Origin: SIG701 sp045544955
Lineage (GTDB): Bacteria; Bacillota; Clostridia; Oscillospirales; CAG-272
DNA: 64,000 nucleotides
Reading direction: 5' to 3'
NCBI GenBank assembly: GCA_045544955.1
Contig: JAZPZY010000004.1
Span: 119,480 to 183,479, forward strand
Below the pieces are notes generated by a model that was not told the origin of the DNA, did no database searches, and saw only the letters and a program-made list of their open reading frames with translations. Positions 45,091 to 53,896 of this stretch are shown in pieces. Every line of letters starts with the position of its first letter. Positions within the stretch are counted from its first letter, which is position 1. The position numbers and the translations under genes were made by a program.

Positions 45091-46098
45091 TTATTTAGCC
45101 CCCATTCTGATTCTCGGGTCAATGAAACCGTAACTGATATCAATAACGATACCTGCCGTAAGGCTTACCAGCGTATAGAAGCCGGAAAGCAGCATAAAGA
45201 AGTCATAATCCTGGAACGTAATGGAGTTGAGGTAAAGGCCGCCAACGCCGTTGATACCAAACATTTTCTCAATAATCAGCGATCCGGAAAGCACTGAGAT
45301 AAACTCACTGAGAATGGAGGGGAAGATTACGACCATGGAGTTACGCATTGCGTGACGGTAGATAGCCTGTCTCTTCGTAAGACCTTTGGTTCTTGCCAGA
45401 AGCATAAACTCTCCCGTAAGAACCTCGGAAAGCTCGGCACGGGTGTAGCGCGCGTATCCGGCAATAGAGCCGAGGCACAGCGCGAACACTGCCGGAAGCA
45501 TGGAGCGGAATACCTCCCATGTGAAGTATTCGTTGCTCGTTGACATCGTCAGCGGGAACCAGCCAAGCTTGAAGCAGAAAACGTACTGAATCATAAGAGC
45601 CAATACGATAGAGGGAACCGATATCAACAAAATAATGAAAATATTGATCAGCTGATCCTGCCACTTATTCTTTTTAAGTGCAGCCAAAATACCCAAACCG
45701 AGACCGATCGGTACGCCGATAAGGGTGGAATAAATATTTATCAAAATTGTGGGCGGAAGATGATCGACAAATACCTTCCAAATATTCATGTTAAGATATT
45801 CACCGTAGGTAGTTACGATACCGAAGTCGCCCTGTGTCACTATTCTCTTGATATAGGTTCCGAACTGGATGAATATCGGTACCCGGTCGTAGGTCCAGAC
45901 GCCGTTCTCACCCTCTTTGATGTTGGTGATCCAACCTCTTCCCTCGAGAGTTTTCATAACGATTTCAGGATCCTGCCCCGGAAGAGCATTCGTGGGGATA
46001 GGCAGAAGCTTGATGAGCACGAAGCACATCGTGAAGATGATGAAAAATGTGAATAGCATCAAGCCCAAACGCTTCGACACATATTTAAACATATACAT
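45091..46098 (-). CDS. oppB: Oligopeptide-type ABC transporter permease OppB
   Basis: 335 aa, near normal length. Membrane segments at about 10-32, 130-155, 160-185, 195-220 and 270-325, with the permease loop YTRAELSEVLTGEFMLLARTKGL cut short here as ARYTRAELSEVL...ARTKGL. As in many Firmicutes OppB proteins there is an outside loop of about 70 residues after the first helix. First gene after the 338-bp gap that separates it from the binding protein gene; its expression may rely on read-through from oppA or an unseen promoter in the gap. Confidence 0.92.
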   Translation of the reverse strand: MYMFKYVSKRLGLMLFTFFIIFTMCFVLIKLLPIPTNALPGQDPEIVMKTLEGRGWITNIKEGENGVWTYDRVPIFIQFGTYIKRIVTQGDFGIVTTYGEYLNMNIWKVFVDHLPPTILINIYSTLIGVPIGLGLGILAALKKNKWQDQLINIFIILLISVPSIVLALMIQYVFCFKLGWFPLTMSTSNEYFTWEVFRSMLPAVFALCLGSIAGYARYTRAELSEVLTGEFMLLARTKGLTKRQAIYRHAMRNSMVVIFPSILSEFISVLSGSLIIEKMFGINGVGGLYLNSITFQDYDFFMLLSGFYTLVSLTAGIVIDISYGFIDPRIRMGAK

Positions 46099-46229
46099 AG
46101 GCTTTTCTCCCCAGTTTCGTTGTTTTCCAATTCATAGTGTTCGAGCCCAAAAACGCAGTTTTCTGCATGGATCTGTACACGGAAGATGTCATCAGTCCCA
46201 AGGGACGCGTAAGACCATCTGAATTCTTC

Positions 46230-46264
46230 GTTTAATAGTTTTCCTTTTTCAGTTACTATTAAAC
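46230..46264 (-). promoter_or_regulatory. Hairpin in the oppA-oppB gap
   Basis: Perfect 10-bp inverted repeat GTTTAATAGT / ACTATTAAAC around a 15-nt A/G-rich loop (minus strand), about 130 bp upstream of oppB. No T run follows, so it is not a terminator; an RNA-processing or stability role is possible. The rest of the 46099-46436 gap shows no gene. Confidence 0.45.
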
Positions 46265-46369
46265 CGGTTGCCTGCTATTATCCGCTTTGGCAATAGTTTT
46301 ATCTTTTGCTGTTGCTGTTTTTTGATTCATTCGCGCAATTTGAAAAACGTCTTATAAACGCCAAACCAG

Positions 46370-46391
46370 CGGTGAGCACATTGGCTCACCG
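46370..46391 (-). terminator. Partial terminator or mRNA-stabilising hairpin after oppA
   Basis: Stem CGGTGAGC / GCTCACCG, extended by AAAC/GTTT outside. On the minus strand only a weak T-rich stretch follows. Such hairpins between a binding-protein gene and its permease genes usually keep the binding protein in excess. Confidence 0.6.
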
Positions 46392-46436
46392 CCGTTTGCG
46401 TTGTTAGGAATAATGCAAGGAATCCGCTGCTGAAAA

Positions 46437-49013
46437 TTATTCGGATTTCTTGTACTCTGCAGAGAGGTCGTTCTTGTTCGCAGCAACGAACTCAGCCCAC
46501 TCAGCATCGGTGTAGTTAACTTCGATGTATCTGAGACCACCGAAGCCCATGAAGGTGTGCTCGTCCTCAGAGAAGTAGGAGAACTTCGCGCCGAGGAAGG
46601 ATCCGCCGCCGTCAGCGATCAGCATTACGGAACGGCTCTCCTTGATGGTGAGCTCTTCCAGTGCGGAGAGGATCATCAGACGTGCTTCAACGGGAGCAAA
46701 GCCTTCGCCCCAGTTGTAGGTCTTAGCCTGCTTCTCGGTCTCTGCGAGGCCGTTGAGGCAGTAGTACCAGTTCTGTACGCTCATGGTGATGGTCTCACCG
46801 GCACCTGCGTAATCACCGGCAGGCATGGTGAGAGTCATGTTGATAGAAGAGGTATCCCAGTACATGTGGTAGTTGAGATCGTCATCGGGGTTAACGAATG
46901 CGCCAACGATATCAAAGGGGTTGAATGCGTTGCCGGAGAAGCCGTAACCGAAACCGATCTGGGTCTTACCGGTACGGAATGCTTCTGCCCACTGAGCGCC
47001 GGCGGATGCGTCGAATACAACGTCGATCTTATCTTCCAGAGCGGTGCCGGCGGTCAGACCGTCGATAACTTCCTGGAGGTAGTTTGCTCTGAATCTCTGC
47101 TTATCGGTATCGGAAGAGGAACCGTAAACGAGAGTAATGTTCTTCTTGGAATCATAGCCGTACTCTTCCGGATCAGCGAGAAGGATGTCGATAGCTTCCT
47201 TCATCTTCTGCTTAGCGAGAGTGGGGTTGTAGCCAGTCAGTGCGTCGTAAGCGTCGTCAGTAGAAAGGTTCTTCAGATCGCCGCCGGACCACTTGCCGTC
47301 AGCATCCTGCTCGAAGCCGTAAGCGCGGAGGATACCTTCCTTAGCGATAGTAGCGTTGCGGTACTGACCGCCGTCTTCCAGTTCAGGAGAGTTTTCGATA
47401 TCATAGTAGTAAGCAACGTTCAAAAGGCCGAAGCAAGGAACGGCAGAACCGGGCCAGATCTTCTCAACGATGTCGCTTCTGTTGAGGCCAAGGTTGAGGG
47501 CGTGTCTGAACTCCTGGATAGCGAGGATACCGTTGTTGTTCTCACTGGTCTTCAGCGTGGACAGGTTGCTGTACAACTGCATACCGAAGGTACCGGTAGA
47601 GGTAGAGGTGAAGTAAACGTACTTGGAGTCAAGGTAATCTGCTACGTTCTCCGTCTGGAGAGTTGCGTCGTCGTAAGTACCATTGAGGAAGCCCATCCAC
47701 TTGGTGGCGAACTCTTCAACCTTACGGCAGTTGATAGCGGTGATGTTGTACTGATTCTTGTACTGCTCAAGGTTCCAACCGTACCAGTTCTCGTTCTTTA
47801 CGAGCTTGTAGTGAGAGCCTGCCTCAAACTCAGCGAGCTTGTAGGGACCCCAGCTTGCAGTGGTCTCAAGAGAGGAGTTGTAGTTGGAGGTCCAGAGAGT
47901 TGCACCGTCAGCGGGAGCAATCTTGGAAGCCTCGTACTTAGCCTTGTGAACTACGGGCAGGCTGGAGAAGTAGTAAGGAGCCCAAACGGAAAGGCTGCCG
48001 TCTTCCTTCAGGAAGGAGTAAGCCTTGTCAAGGCAAAGAACGATAGCGTTCTCACCTTCAACGGCGTAGATACCAACGGTATCCCACTTTACGTCGCGGT
48101 TGGTGTTCTCCACGTAGATAGCAGCGTCGTAGCCGGTGCCGGGCTCAAGATAATTTGCATAGCCGTCGTACAGCATCTTACCGGAAACGGGGTCGTTGCC
48201 GGCAGCGTTGTTATAAACGGTCTCGTCGGTGATAGCAAGCCACTCAGGGCACTCGTTGCCGTCAGCATCCTTATAGCCTGCTGCGCCCCACATGTTCCAT
48301 GCGTTGGCGTACAGGGTTTCGCCAGCGTCAACGGCTGCCTTAACAGACGCGTAACCCAGGCTGCCGATCGTTTCGTAGGTACCTTCTTGATTCTGGAAGA
48401 AGTATGCCTTGGAGTTCTTGATCATAAGGGTGTCGTAATAGGTGTTAGCACGGAAGTTCATGAAAGCGGGATCCAGCAGCTGCTGCATGGAATATACGAA
48501 GTCAGCTGCGGTGATAGCGGTGCCGTCATCCCACTTGTGGTCGTCACGGAGAGTGATCTTCCAAGCGAAGCCGCCCTCTTTCTTCTGCTCGTCGGTGTAA
48601 CCCCACTTGGCATCAACCGTTGCGGTTACGTCCTCCAGCTTGGTAGCTGCGGAGTAGTTGGTGGTGTACGCACCGGGAACGATGGCATCCTTGTTGATGG
48701 TACCGTCTGCGTTGAACTTCTCATCGTTCTCGAACTTGTAGTCATATTCGAAGAAAGAAGAGCCAATGTAGTTCATGATCTGAGTATCATTGTTGTCCGC
48801 ATAGGTAAATTCGTTCCAGTTGCTGGGCATTACGGATGTGGTCGTGTTGTAATCAGCCTGCTTCAGTTCAGCCTGCTTTACATCAGTCTGCGTGTCATCG
48901 GCCTGCGTCGTGTCAGCGGGATCGACGGGATTGTTGTTACAGCCGACGAACGCAGAAGCGACAAAAACCAAACACAAAACCACGGAGAGTATGGATCTGA
49001 GGTTTCTGTTCAT
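46437..49013 (-). CDS. oppA: Solute-binding lipoprotein of the oligopeptide-type transporter
   Basis: 858 aa, much longer than the usual 540-620 of family-5 binding proteins. Lipoprotein signal peptide with FVGC at about residues 22-25, then a Thr/Asp/Gln-rich spacer. Family-5 landmarks: WKITLRDDHKWDDGTAITAAD cut here as LRDDHKWDDGTAITAADF, EFRHALNLGLNRSDIVEKIW, and the late lobe LGAKFSYFSEDEHTFMGFGG. Several extended segments (around 190-290 and 540-620) make up the extra length. Ligand unknown; Opp-type proteins bind peptides, but some Firmicutes relatives bind oligosaccharides. First gene of the operon, with its own sigma-A-type promoter. Confidence 0.9.
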   Translation of the reverse strand: MNRNLRSILSVVLCLVFVASAFVGCNNNPVDPADTTQADDTQTDVKQAELKQADYNTTTSVMPSNWNEFTYADNNDTQIMNYIGSSFFEYDYKFENDEKFNADGTINKDAIVPGAYTTNYSAATKLEDVTATVDAKWGYTDEQKKEGGFAWKITLRDDHKWDDGTAITAADFVYSMQQLLDPAFMNFRANTYYDTLMIKNSKAYFFQNQEGTYETIGSLGYASVKAAVDAGETLYANAWNMWGAAGYKDADGNECPEWLAITDETVYNNAAGNDPVSGKMLYDGYANYLEPGTGYDAAIYVENTNRDVKWDTVGIYAVEGENAIVLCLDKAYSFLKEDGSLSVWAPYYFSSLPVVHKAKYEASKIAPADGATLWTSNYNSSLETTASWGPYKLAEFEAGSHYKLVKNENWYGWNLEQYKNQYNITAINCRKVEEFATKWMGFLNGTYDDATLQTENVADYLDSKYVYFTSTSTGTFGMQLYSNLSTLKTSENNNGILAIQEFRHALNLGLNRSDIVEKIWPGSAVPCFGLLNVAYYYDIENSPELEDGGQYRNATIAKEGILRAYGFEQDADGKWSGGDLKNLSTDDAYDALTGYNPTLAKQKMKEAIDILLADPEEYGYDSKKNITLVYGSSSDTDKQRFRANYLQEVIDGLTAGTALEDKIDVVFDASAGAQWAEAFRTGKTQIGFGYGFSGNAFNPFDIVGAFVNPDDDLNYHMYWDTSSINMTLTMPAGDYAGAGETITMSVQNWYYCLNGLAETEKQAKTYNWGEGFAPVEARLMILSALEELTIKESRSVMLIADGGGSFLGAKFSYFSEDEHTFMGFGGLRYIEVNYTDAEWAEFVAANKNDLSAEYKKSE

Positions 49014-49133
49014 GATTTTTCCTCCACTGTGAAAAATATATTTTTCCCATTATCCGCAAAGCGTCTTCTTGCAGTTTTTACGCCAGAATCCGTACAAAAG
49101 CAAAAAAAGCCGTGCGAATACATGGATATAATG

Positions 49134-49162
49134 ATTATATCACATAAACTCCCGTTCGTCAA
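49134..49162 (-). promoter_or_regulatory. Promoter of oppA
   Basis: On the minus strand TTGACG (49157-49162), 17 bp, TATAAT (49134-49139). It shares a divergent 360-bp region (49014-49373) with the promoter of the 49374 gene and lacks the repeats seen there. A GC hairpin (CTGCCTGC / GCAGGCAG, 49256-49275) lies between the two promoters. Confidence 0.8.
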
Positions 49163-49292
49163 CCATTTTTCTCAATTAACTGCCTACTTTAGGTTACGGA
49201 TACGAAAATTTCAATACGCAAAATTAGAAAATATTTTTATATTTTTTTATTATTTCTGCCTGCCCGTGCAGGCAGTGCCGGCGGCTCCGCAT

Positions 49293-49336
49293 ATTTACAA
49301 AATGTACACAAAGCTCCAGAAAGAATCCTGTATAAT
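49293..49336 (+). promoter_or_regulatory. Promoter with two Pho-box-like direct repeats, upstream of the 49374 gene
   Basis: TTTACA (49294-49299), spacer AAATG, TACACA (49305-49310), 20 bp, TATAAT (49331-49336). This dispersed copy keeps the regulatory layout of the array 10 kb away. Confidence 0.74.
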
Positions 49337-49373
49337 ACACTTAACATCCTGTATTTATGAAAGGATCTTCCGT

Positions 49374-52310
49374 ATGAAAAAAGTCTGTTCTTTTCTGCTG
49401 TGCGCCAGCATATTGTGCAGCCTTTTCCCCGGTTTTCCCATGACCGCATACGCCAACGACGTCCCCGCAGAGAAGGTGCTGATCGATTACACCTGCGATT
49501 CACTGAAGGACGGCGTTCTTTCCGTAAGAGGCAGCAAATATCCGAATTATTACATCGTGGACAGTGAAACCGGCAAGGACGAAAACGTGGCCGCCGGCAC
49601 GATCCTCATGGGCTCTTCCCACGAGGGCGGCGGCGACACCTCGCTGGTATTCAATCTGCCCGGGATGACGCAGAAGACCTTTTCCATGAAGCTCAGCATG
49701 AAGGTGGAGGATCTCATTACGCCAGAGCATAACGCCCTTCGCCGGGGATTTGTGATCGATTTTCAGGTGCCGGGCAGCCGAAATATTCATATAGCCGTAA
49801 GCTCCATGACCGAGCCGGATAACGACGGCAGAAACGCCACCGTCATCGTGCGGCACGGCTGGGAGGACGTGCTGATCCATACCGAAACCATCGCCATCCC
49901 CACTGACGACGCTTTCCACGAGTGGGAACTGCTGTTCAACGGCGAGGATGAGCTTCGTCTGCTTATTGACGGCGTTCTGCAGGCGGTATTTACGGAGATC
50001 AAGCTGAACGCCGTCACCGAAACCGGTTTTCTGCGGATCGGTACGTCTACGCAGAACGTAAAATCAGGCACGAACCGCATCACGCTGGATCATATCAAGC
50101 TGACGGAAGGCGTTCCGTTCAGCACCATGGAGATCGCGGGGGCACACCTTGCCCGGGACAGTTCTCAAAAATCGCTCACCGTAAAAACTGTGCTGAACGA
50201 ACAGCCGGATGATGACACCGTAATCCGCGTGAAAATCGTAAATGAAGCAGATCGCACCCAGTTCGTCACCGAGGAATACACACCCGCTGACAAAGAATCC
50301 GACGTCACCCTCACCGATCTTCCCTTCGGCGGCGTATGTGAGGTAATCGTATCTGCCACCGGCGCACGGGATTACAGCTTTTATCAGTATCTCCGTGCCG
50401 ATTACGAGACGATTACTGCCGGCACCTCCATTGAAGCGGATACGCCCGGCAAGGCGTATTACTTCGGCGGTATGCACCGGGTGGATCTGCCCGCGGGCAG
50501 CAAATGGAGCGTCAAATACATACAGCATGCAGACGGCGGATACGGTTCCGTGCTCACCTGTCAGAATATTTCCAGTGTGCATGAACTCACCGTTCCCGTA
50601 ACGCTGAATGGCAAGTTTGCCGTGTACGTTGGCTACGTTGTAGGCACCCAGAAATTCGCCGCCAACGGCACGGAGGTATTCGTTTCCGCATCCAAAGAGC
50701 CGGCGGATATGCTCTCCGAGGTCTTTGCCGTAGCCGGAGATTTTAATGGTGAAACCGTCACGATCTCCAACGTGACCGGCGAGACGGCACGCCTTGCATA
50801 CGTGAAATTCGTCGCTCTCTCCGAGGAGGACTACGCCCTGTACTGCAAGGAAGACGATGCACAGAATTTCATCTGGGACGACGACGGATACTCCTGCTTC
50901 TGCTACAATTACAACTCCACGCCGGAGGCACTGTGCAACCATTTCATCACCCGCTATGCGGAAAAACTGAACGTCGGTCAGTTCATATGGACGACCTACT
51001 ACACCTCTATTCTGAATTACGACAGTCCCGTATGGTGGAAATACGTCACCGAACGGCTGAAAGAGTTGAACATTCCCGAGGAAAAATGGCCGGAACATTT
51101 CCTTGACCACGTGGATAAGGAAGGCAATCATCTGGAGTTTGCGCATCTGATGCGGGACATCGACAAAACCGCCTACAAAAACATGCTGAAGATCAGCGAA
51201 AGCGGCATTCCCCACGAATTTCTCTCCGATTTTGCCAAGGAAAACGGATACGGCGACGTGTACGTTTCCCTGAAGATGTCCTCCTTTGCGGATGCAAACG
51301 GTCCGTGGGCGTTTATGAACAGCACGCTGTACTATCTATATCCCGAATTCATCCGGGGCAGTTCGTACCAGTTCAGCTTCATGCACGAGACGTACCGGAA
51401 CTACATGCACGATCTGCTGATCGAGATGGCCTCCGCCGAAAACGTGTCCGGCGTGATGATGAGCTTTACCAATTACCCCTATATTTTTGGATCGGAACTT
51501 CTGGACATAGAAGAACGCACCCGAATCATGAATGAATTTGTGGAAAGCGTTCGAAAAGATATGCCCAAGGGAAAGAAACTCATTGCCAGCATCAGTATCC
51601 CCGCCGAAGAACATGCCCTCAGTTGGGGGCTGGACTATATAACATGGGTAAAAGAAGGCTGGATCGACCGCTTGATCACCCGTTCCAGCGGAAAAGAAAA
51701 ATTCCTGCCGTTCCAGGAATTTATCGATCTCTGCGATCAGTATGACTGCGAATATTATTTAGGCATGAGCGGTGTTATCTCCGGGCACGACATGACGAAA
51801 GCCGAAGAGGACCTGAAAAAACAAGGCGTAGAAGTAGATAACGGCGGAGAAAGAGTCAGCAAACTCCAATATCTGCTGCGCGCTTATGATGCGTATACCG
51901 CAGGTGCAGACGGCCTCTACGTGGTGGATGCTCTCGAAATCAACGGCACCTTTGATCCGGCGTACAAAGCCCTGAACAACAAAACGCTTATTACCCAGTG
52001 GTACACCTTCTCCTATCCGGCGATTTTGCAGAATTCCCCCGTCACCTTCGTTGGTGCACTGTCCGTTCCGGACGCATTTATTTCCGGCGGCACGGCAGAG
52101 ACGTCCGCACCGGAAGAAACCGCCGCCGTGCCGGAATCCTCCGATACAATCGCCGAAGCCTCTGATACAGCCGCATTGGAAGAAACCACTGCCGACGACG
52201 CCGTAACGGAATCCGCCGGCACGGACACCGCACGGATCGTCCTCATGATCGCCGCCGTGGTGGTCATCGGCGGTATCGGCATCCGTCTCGCCAAAAAGGA
52301 AAAAGCATAA
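49374..52310 (+). CDS. Isolated exported, membrane-anchored array paralogue with degenerate barrel motif
   Basis: 978 aa from ATG 49374 (GAAAGGA ribosome site), starting MKKVCSFLLCASILCSLFP. The frame is open 939 codons further upstream, but only as the antisense of oppA. Signal peptide about 1-27, jelly-roll about 35-248, Ig-like about 252-347, beta-sandwich about 352-490, barrel about 497-890, Glu/Ala/Thr linker about 905-945, membrane helix about 950-970, KKEKA end. The barrel motif reads GVMMSFTNYPYIFG: Asp replaced by Ser697, Arg by Asn700; the later segment is RSSGKEKFLPF. The barrel is the sister of that in 2254, whereas jelly-roll and sandwich modules resemble 36644 and 32603. It sits between the opp operon and the metallo-hydrolase pair. 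Confidence 0.84.
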   Translation: MKKVCSFLLCASILCSLFPGFPMTAYANDVPAEKVLIDYTCDSLKDGVLSVRGSKYPNYYIVDSETGKDENVAAGTILMGSSHEGGGDTSLVFNLPGMTQKTFSMKLSMKVEDLITPEHNALRRGFVIDFQVPGSRNIHIAVSSMTEPDNDGRNATVIVRHGWEDVLIHTETIAIPTDDAFHEWELLFNGEDELRLLIDGVLQAVFTEIKLNAVTETGFLRIGTSTQNVKSGTNRITLDHIKLTEGVPFSTMEIAGAHLARDSSQKSLTVKTVLNEQPDDDTVIRVKIVNEADRTQFVTEEYTPADKESDVTLTDLPFGGVCEVIVSATGARDYSFYQYLRADYETITAGTSIEADTPGKAYYFGGMHRVDLPAGSKWSVKYIQHADGGYGSVLTCQNISSVHELTVPVTLNGKFAVYVGYVVGTQKFAANGTEVFVSASKEPADMLSEVFAVAGDFNGETVTISNVTGETARLAYVKFVALSEEDYALYCKEDDAQNFIWDDDGYSCFCYNYNSTPEALCNHFITRYAEKLNVGQFIWTTYYTSILNYDSPVWWKYVTERLKELNIPEEKWPEHFLDHVDKEGNHLEFAHLMRDIDKTAYKNMLKISESGIPHEFLSDFAKENGYGDVYVSLKMSSFADANGPWAFMNSTLYYLYPEFIRGSSYQFSFMHETYRNYMHDLLIEMASAENVSGVMMSFTNYPYIFGSELLDIEERTRIMNEFVESVRKDMPKGKKLIASISIPAEEHALSWGLDYITWVKEGWIDRLITRSSGKEKFLPFQEFIDLCDQYDCEYYLGMSGVISGHDMTKAEEDLKKQGVEVDNGGERVSKLQYLLRAYDAYTAGADGLYVVDALEINGTFDPAYKALNNKTLITQWYTFSYPAILQNSPVTFVGALSVPDAFISGGTAETSAPEETAAVPESSDTIAEASDTAALEETTADDAVTESAGTDTARIVLMIAAVVVIGGIGIRLAKKEKA

Positions 52311-52314
52311 TCCA

Positions 52315-52350
52315 CAAAAAAGGACTGCTGAAAAACAGCAGTCCTTTTCG
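52315..52350. terminator. Terminator between the convergent 49374 gene and metallo-hydrolase gene
   Basis: AAAAAGGACTGCTG / CAGCAGTCCTTTT stem with a 5-nt loop; usable from both sides. Confidence 0.92.
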
Positions 52351-52352
52351 TT

Positions 52353-53870
52353 TTACGCGAAATACAGAGGTTCTTTCGTCCCCTTTACGATGATAGGTCT
52401 TTCCGACCTAAAGCGAACGGTGAACACGTCCTCCTCCGTGATCTCCACCTTGGCAAGGGCGGTACGGTTGAAGAACAGAGCGTCCGGATCCGCATCCGCC
52501 GGATCGAACAGATTCTTTTCGCTGATCTTTCCGTTCAGCGTGATCTTGATACTCGTCACGGTTTTTTTGGAGTTCTCGCAGAACAGATCCACGAACACCT
52601 CATTGGCACCGCCCAAAGCGTAGATGGTAAACGTGCTGTCCGCTTTCGTCATGCCGTCGAAGATCCACGTTTTGACGCCGGAACGGCTCTGCCAAAGCTC
52701 GATCCGATCCCGGAGGATCTGTTTTCCGTTCTCCCGGGGCGTGTAGGGCATCTCCAGCGTTATCGTTCCTGTGCCGCCCATGAACACATCCTGCACGTGC
52801 AGATTATACAGTATGTGCTGGTTAAACTCGTTATAGAAGAATCCTTCGCCCAGGCAATCCGACTCAAAGCCGGGCCACAGAAGCACGGCGGGATCAATGA
52901 GGTTATACGAACGGATCTCACCGCCGTTGAAGCCGTGATGCGCCATCTGATACATATCCGATTTCAGATACGTGCCCCAGCGGTCAGCCATTTTTGCTTT
53001 ACCGAACTGGGCGTCGCCCGTCCACAGGACGGTCTGCCCGGCGATATGCATCTTCATCATAAGGGAAATATCGTTAAAATTCACGGGAACGATCAGCGTA
53101 TCGTCGGGCGAGGAGAGGATCTCGATCTCCGTATCGGCGAATTTGTATTTCTGACCGGTATGTGCCCGGTATACGGGTACACCGCTTTTCGCCACCGCCT
53201 CGTCAAACAGCGGCAGAAATTCCATTTCCTTATCCGCCTTTGAGGCAAGCTCCGGCATAAGCGGTACGTTCTCTTCTACCGCATCCGGGAAGTTATAGAT
53301 AAACCGCTCCAGCACGTACTGACCGACGTATTTCTCCGCAAAGGGGAAATAGGCACGGTAGTGATCCAGATGAGGGTGCGTCATGATCCAGGCGGCGATC
53401 ACCGGCTTTGCATCGGGAGACTGCTCCCGCAGGCACTGCATCAGCTTGTCTGCCTCCGGCTCAAACATCCAGCCGCCGTCAAGCAGGATAAACCGGCCGT
53501 CGGACAGGCGGATCACGTAGGAAAGGCCGAAGTCCTCAAGATCGATCTGGGTGATAAGCGGCTGCACCCGGCATTTGCCGGGCGTATCGGCAAAGGTAAG
53601 ATAGGCGGAGTTGGGCTCACTCACCGCACGCATTTCCCGGATGGAGGGATAATAAGCCAGGTACACGGCGTCCCCGCCCTTTTCCATAACGGCAAACGTA
53701 TTCTGCCACAGATCGTACGCGGATACGACGGTATAGCCATCCTCTTTCAGTCGATACTGCAGGGCGTAAAAGCTCTCCTTATCCACGCCGGCATAGCTTT
53801 CCACAAAGGTTCCCTTGCCCTCGCACATGGTGTAGTGCAAGGCTTCGTATTCATTCTCCAAAAGATACAT
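52353..53870 (-). CDS. Metallo-beta-lactamase-fold hydrolase, ComEC-like type (second copy)
   Basis: 505 aa, no signal peptide or membrane segment. An N-terminal region of about 100 residues of unknown fold, then the MBL domain: THPHLDH (His165, His167, Asp169, His170), NDISLMMKMHIAGQTVLWTGD (shortened: N-D-I-S-L ... WTGD, Asp286) and AHHGF (His311, His312). The N-x-x-S-L ... T-G-D ... H-H-G series is that of the ComEC/Rec2-type MBL domain. A C-terminal region of about 130 residues, beta-rich by eye (WIFDGMTKAD, PLYFA end), follows. Substrate unknown; a phosphoester or nucleic acid would fit the family. It follows its paralogue by 26 bp. Confidence 0.82.
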   Translation of the reverse strand: MYLLENEYEALHYTMCEGKGTFVESYAGVDKESFYALQYRLKEDGYTVVSAYDLWQNTFAVMEKGGDAVYLAYYPSIREMRAVSEPNSAYLTFADTPGKCRVQPLITQIDLEDFGLSYVIRLSDGRFILLDGGWMFEPEADKLMQCLREQSPDAKPVIAAWIMTHPHLDHYRAYFPFAEKYVGQYVLERFIYNFPDAVEENVPLMPELASKADKEMEFLPLFDEAVAKSGVPVYRAHTGQKYKFADTEIEILSSPDDTLIVPVNFNDISLMMKMHIAGQTVLWTGDAQFGKAKMADRWGTYLKSDMYQMAHHGFNGGEIRSYNLIDPAVLLWPGFESDCLGEGFFYNEFNQHILYNLHVQDVFMGGTGTITLEMPYTPRENGKQILRDRIELWQSRSGVKTWIFDGMTKADSTFTIYALGGANEVFVDLFCENSKKTVTSIKITLNGKISEKNLFDPADADPDALFFNRTALAKVEITEEDVFTVRFRSERPIIVKGTKEPLYFA

Positions 53871-53896
53871 ATCAAGCTCTCCTTTTTATCGTTGCA

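Noticed and set aside
46557..49373. 939-codon N-terminal extension of the 49374 gene, which would give a 1917-aa protein
   Set aside because: It is the antisense of oppA and runs through the promoter; a signal peptide with ribosome site starts at 49374.
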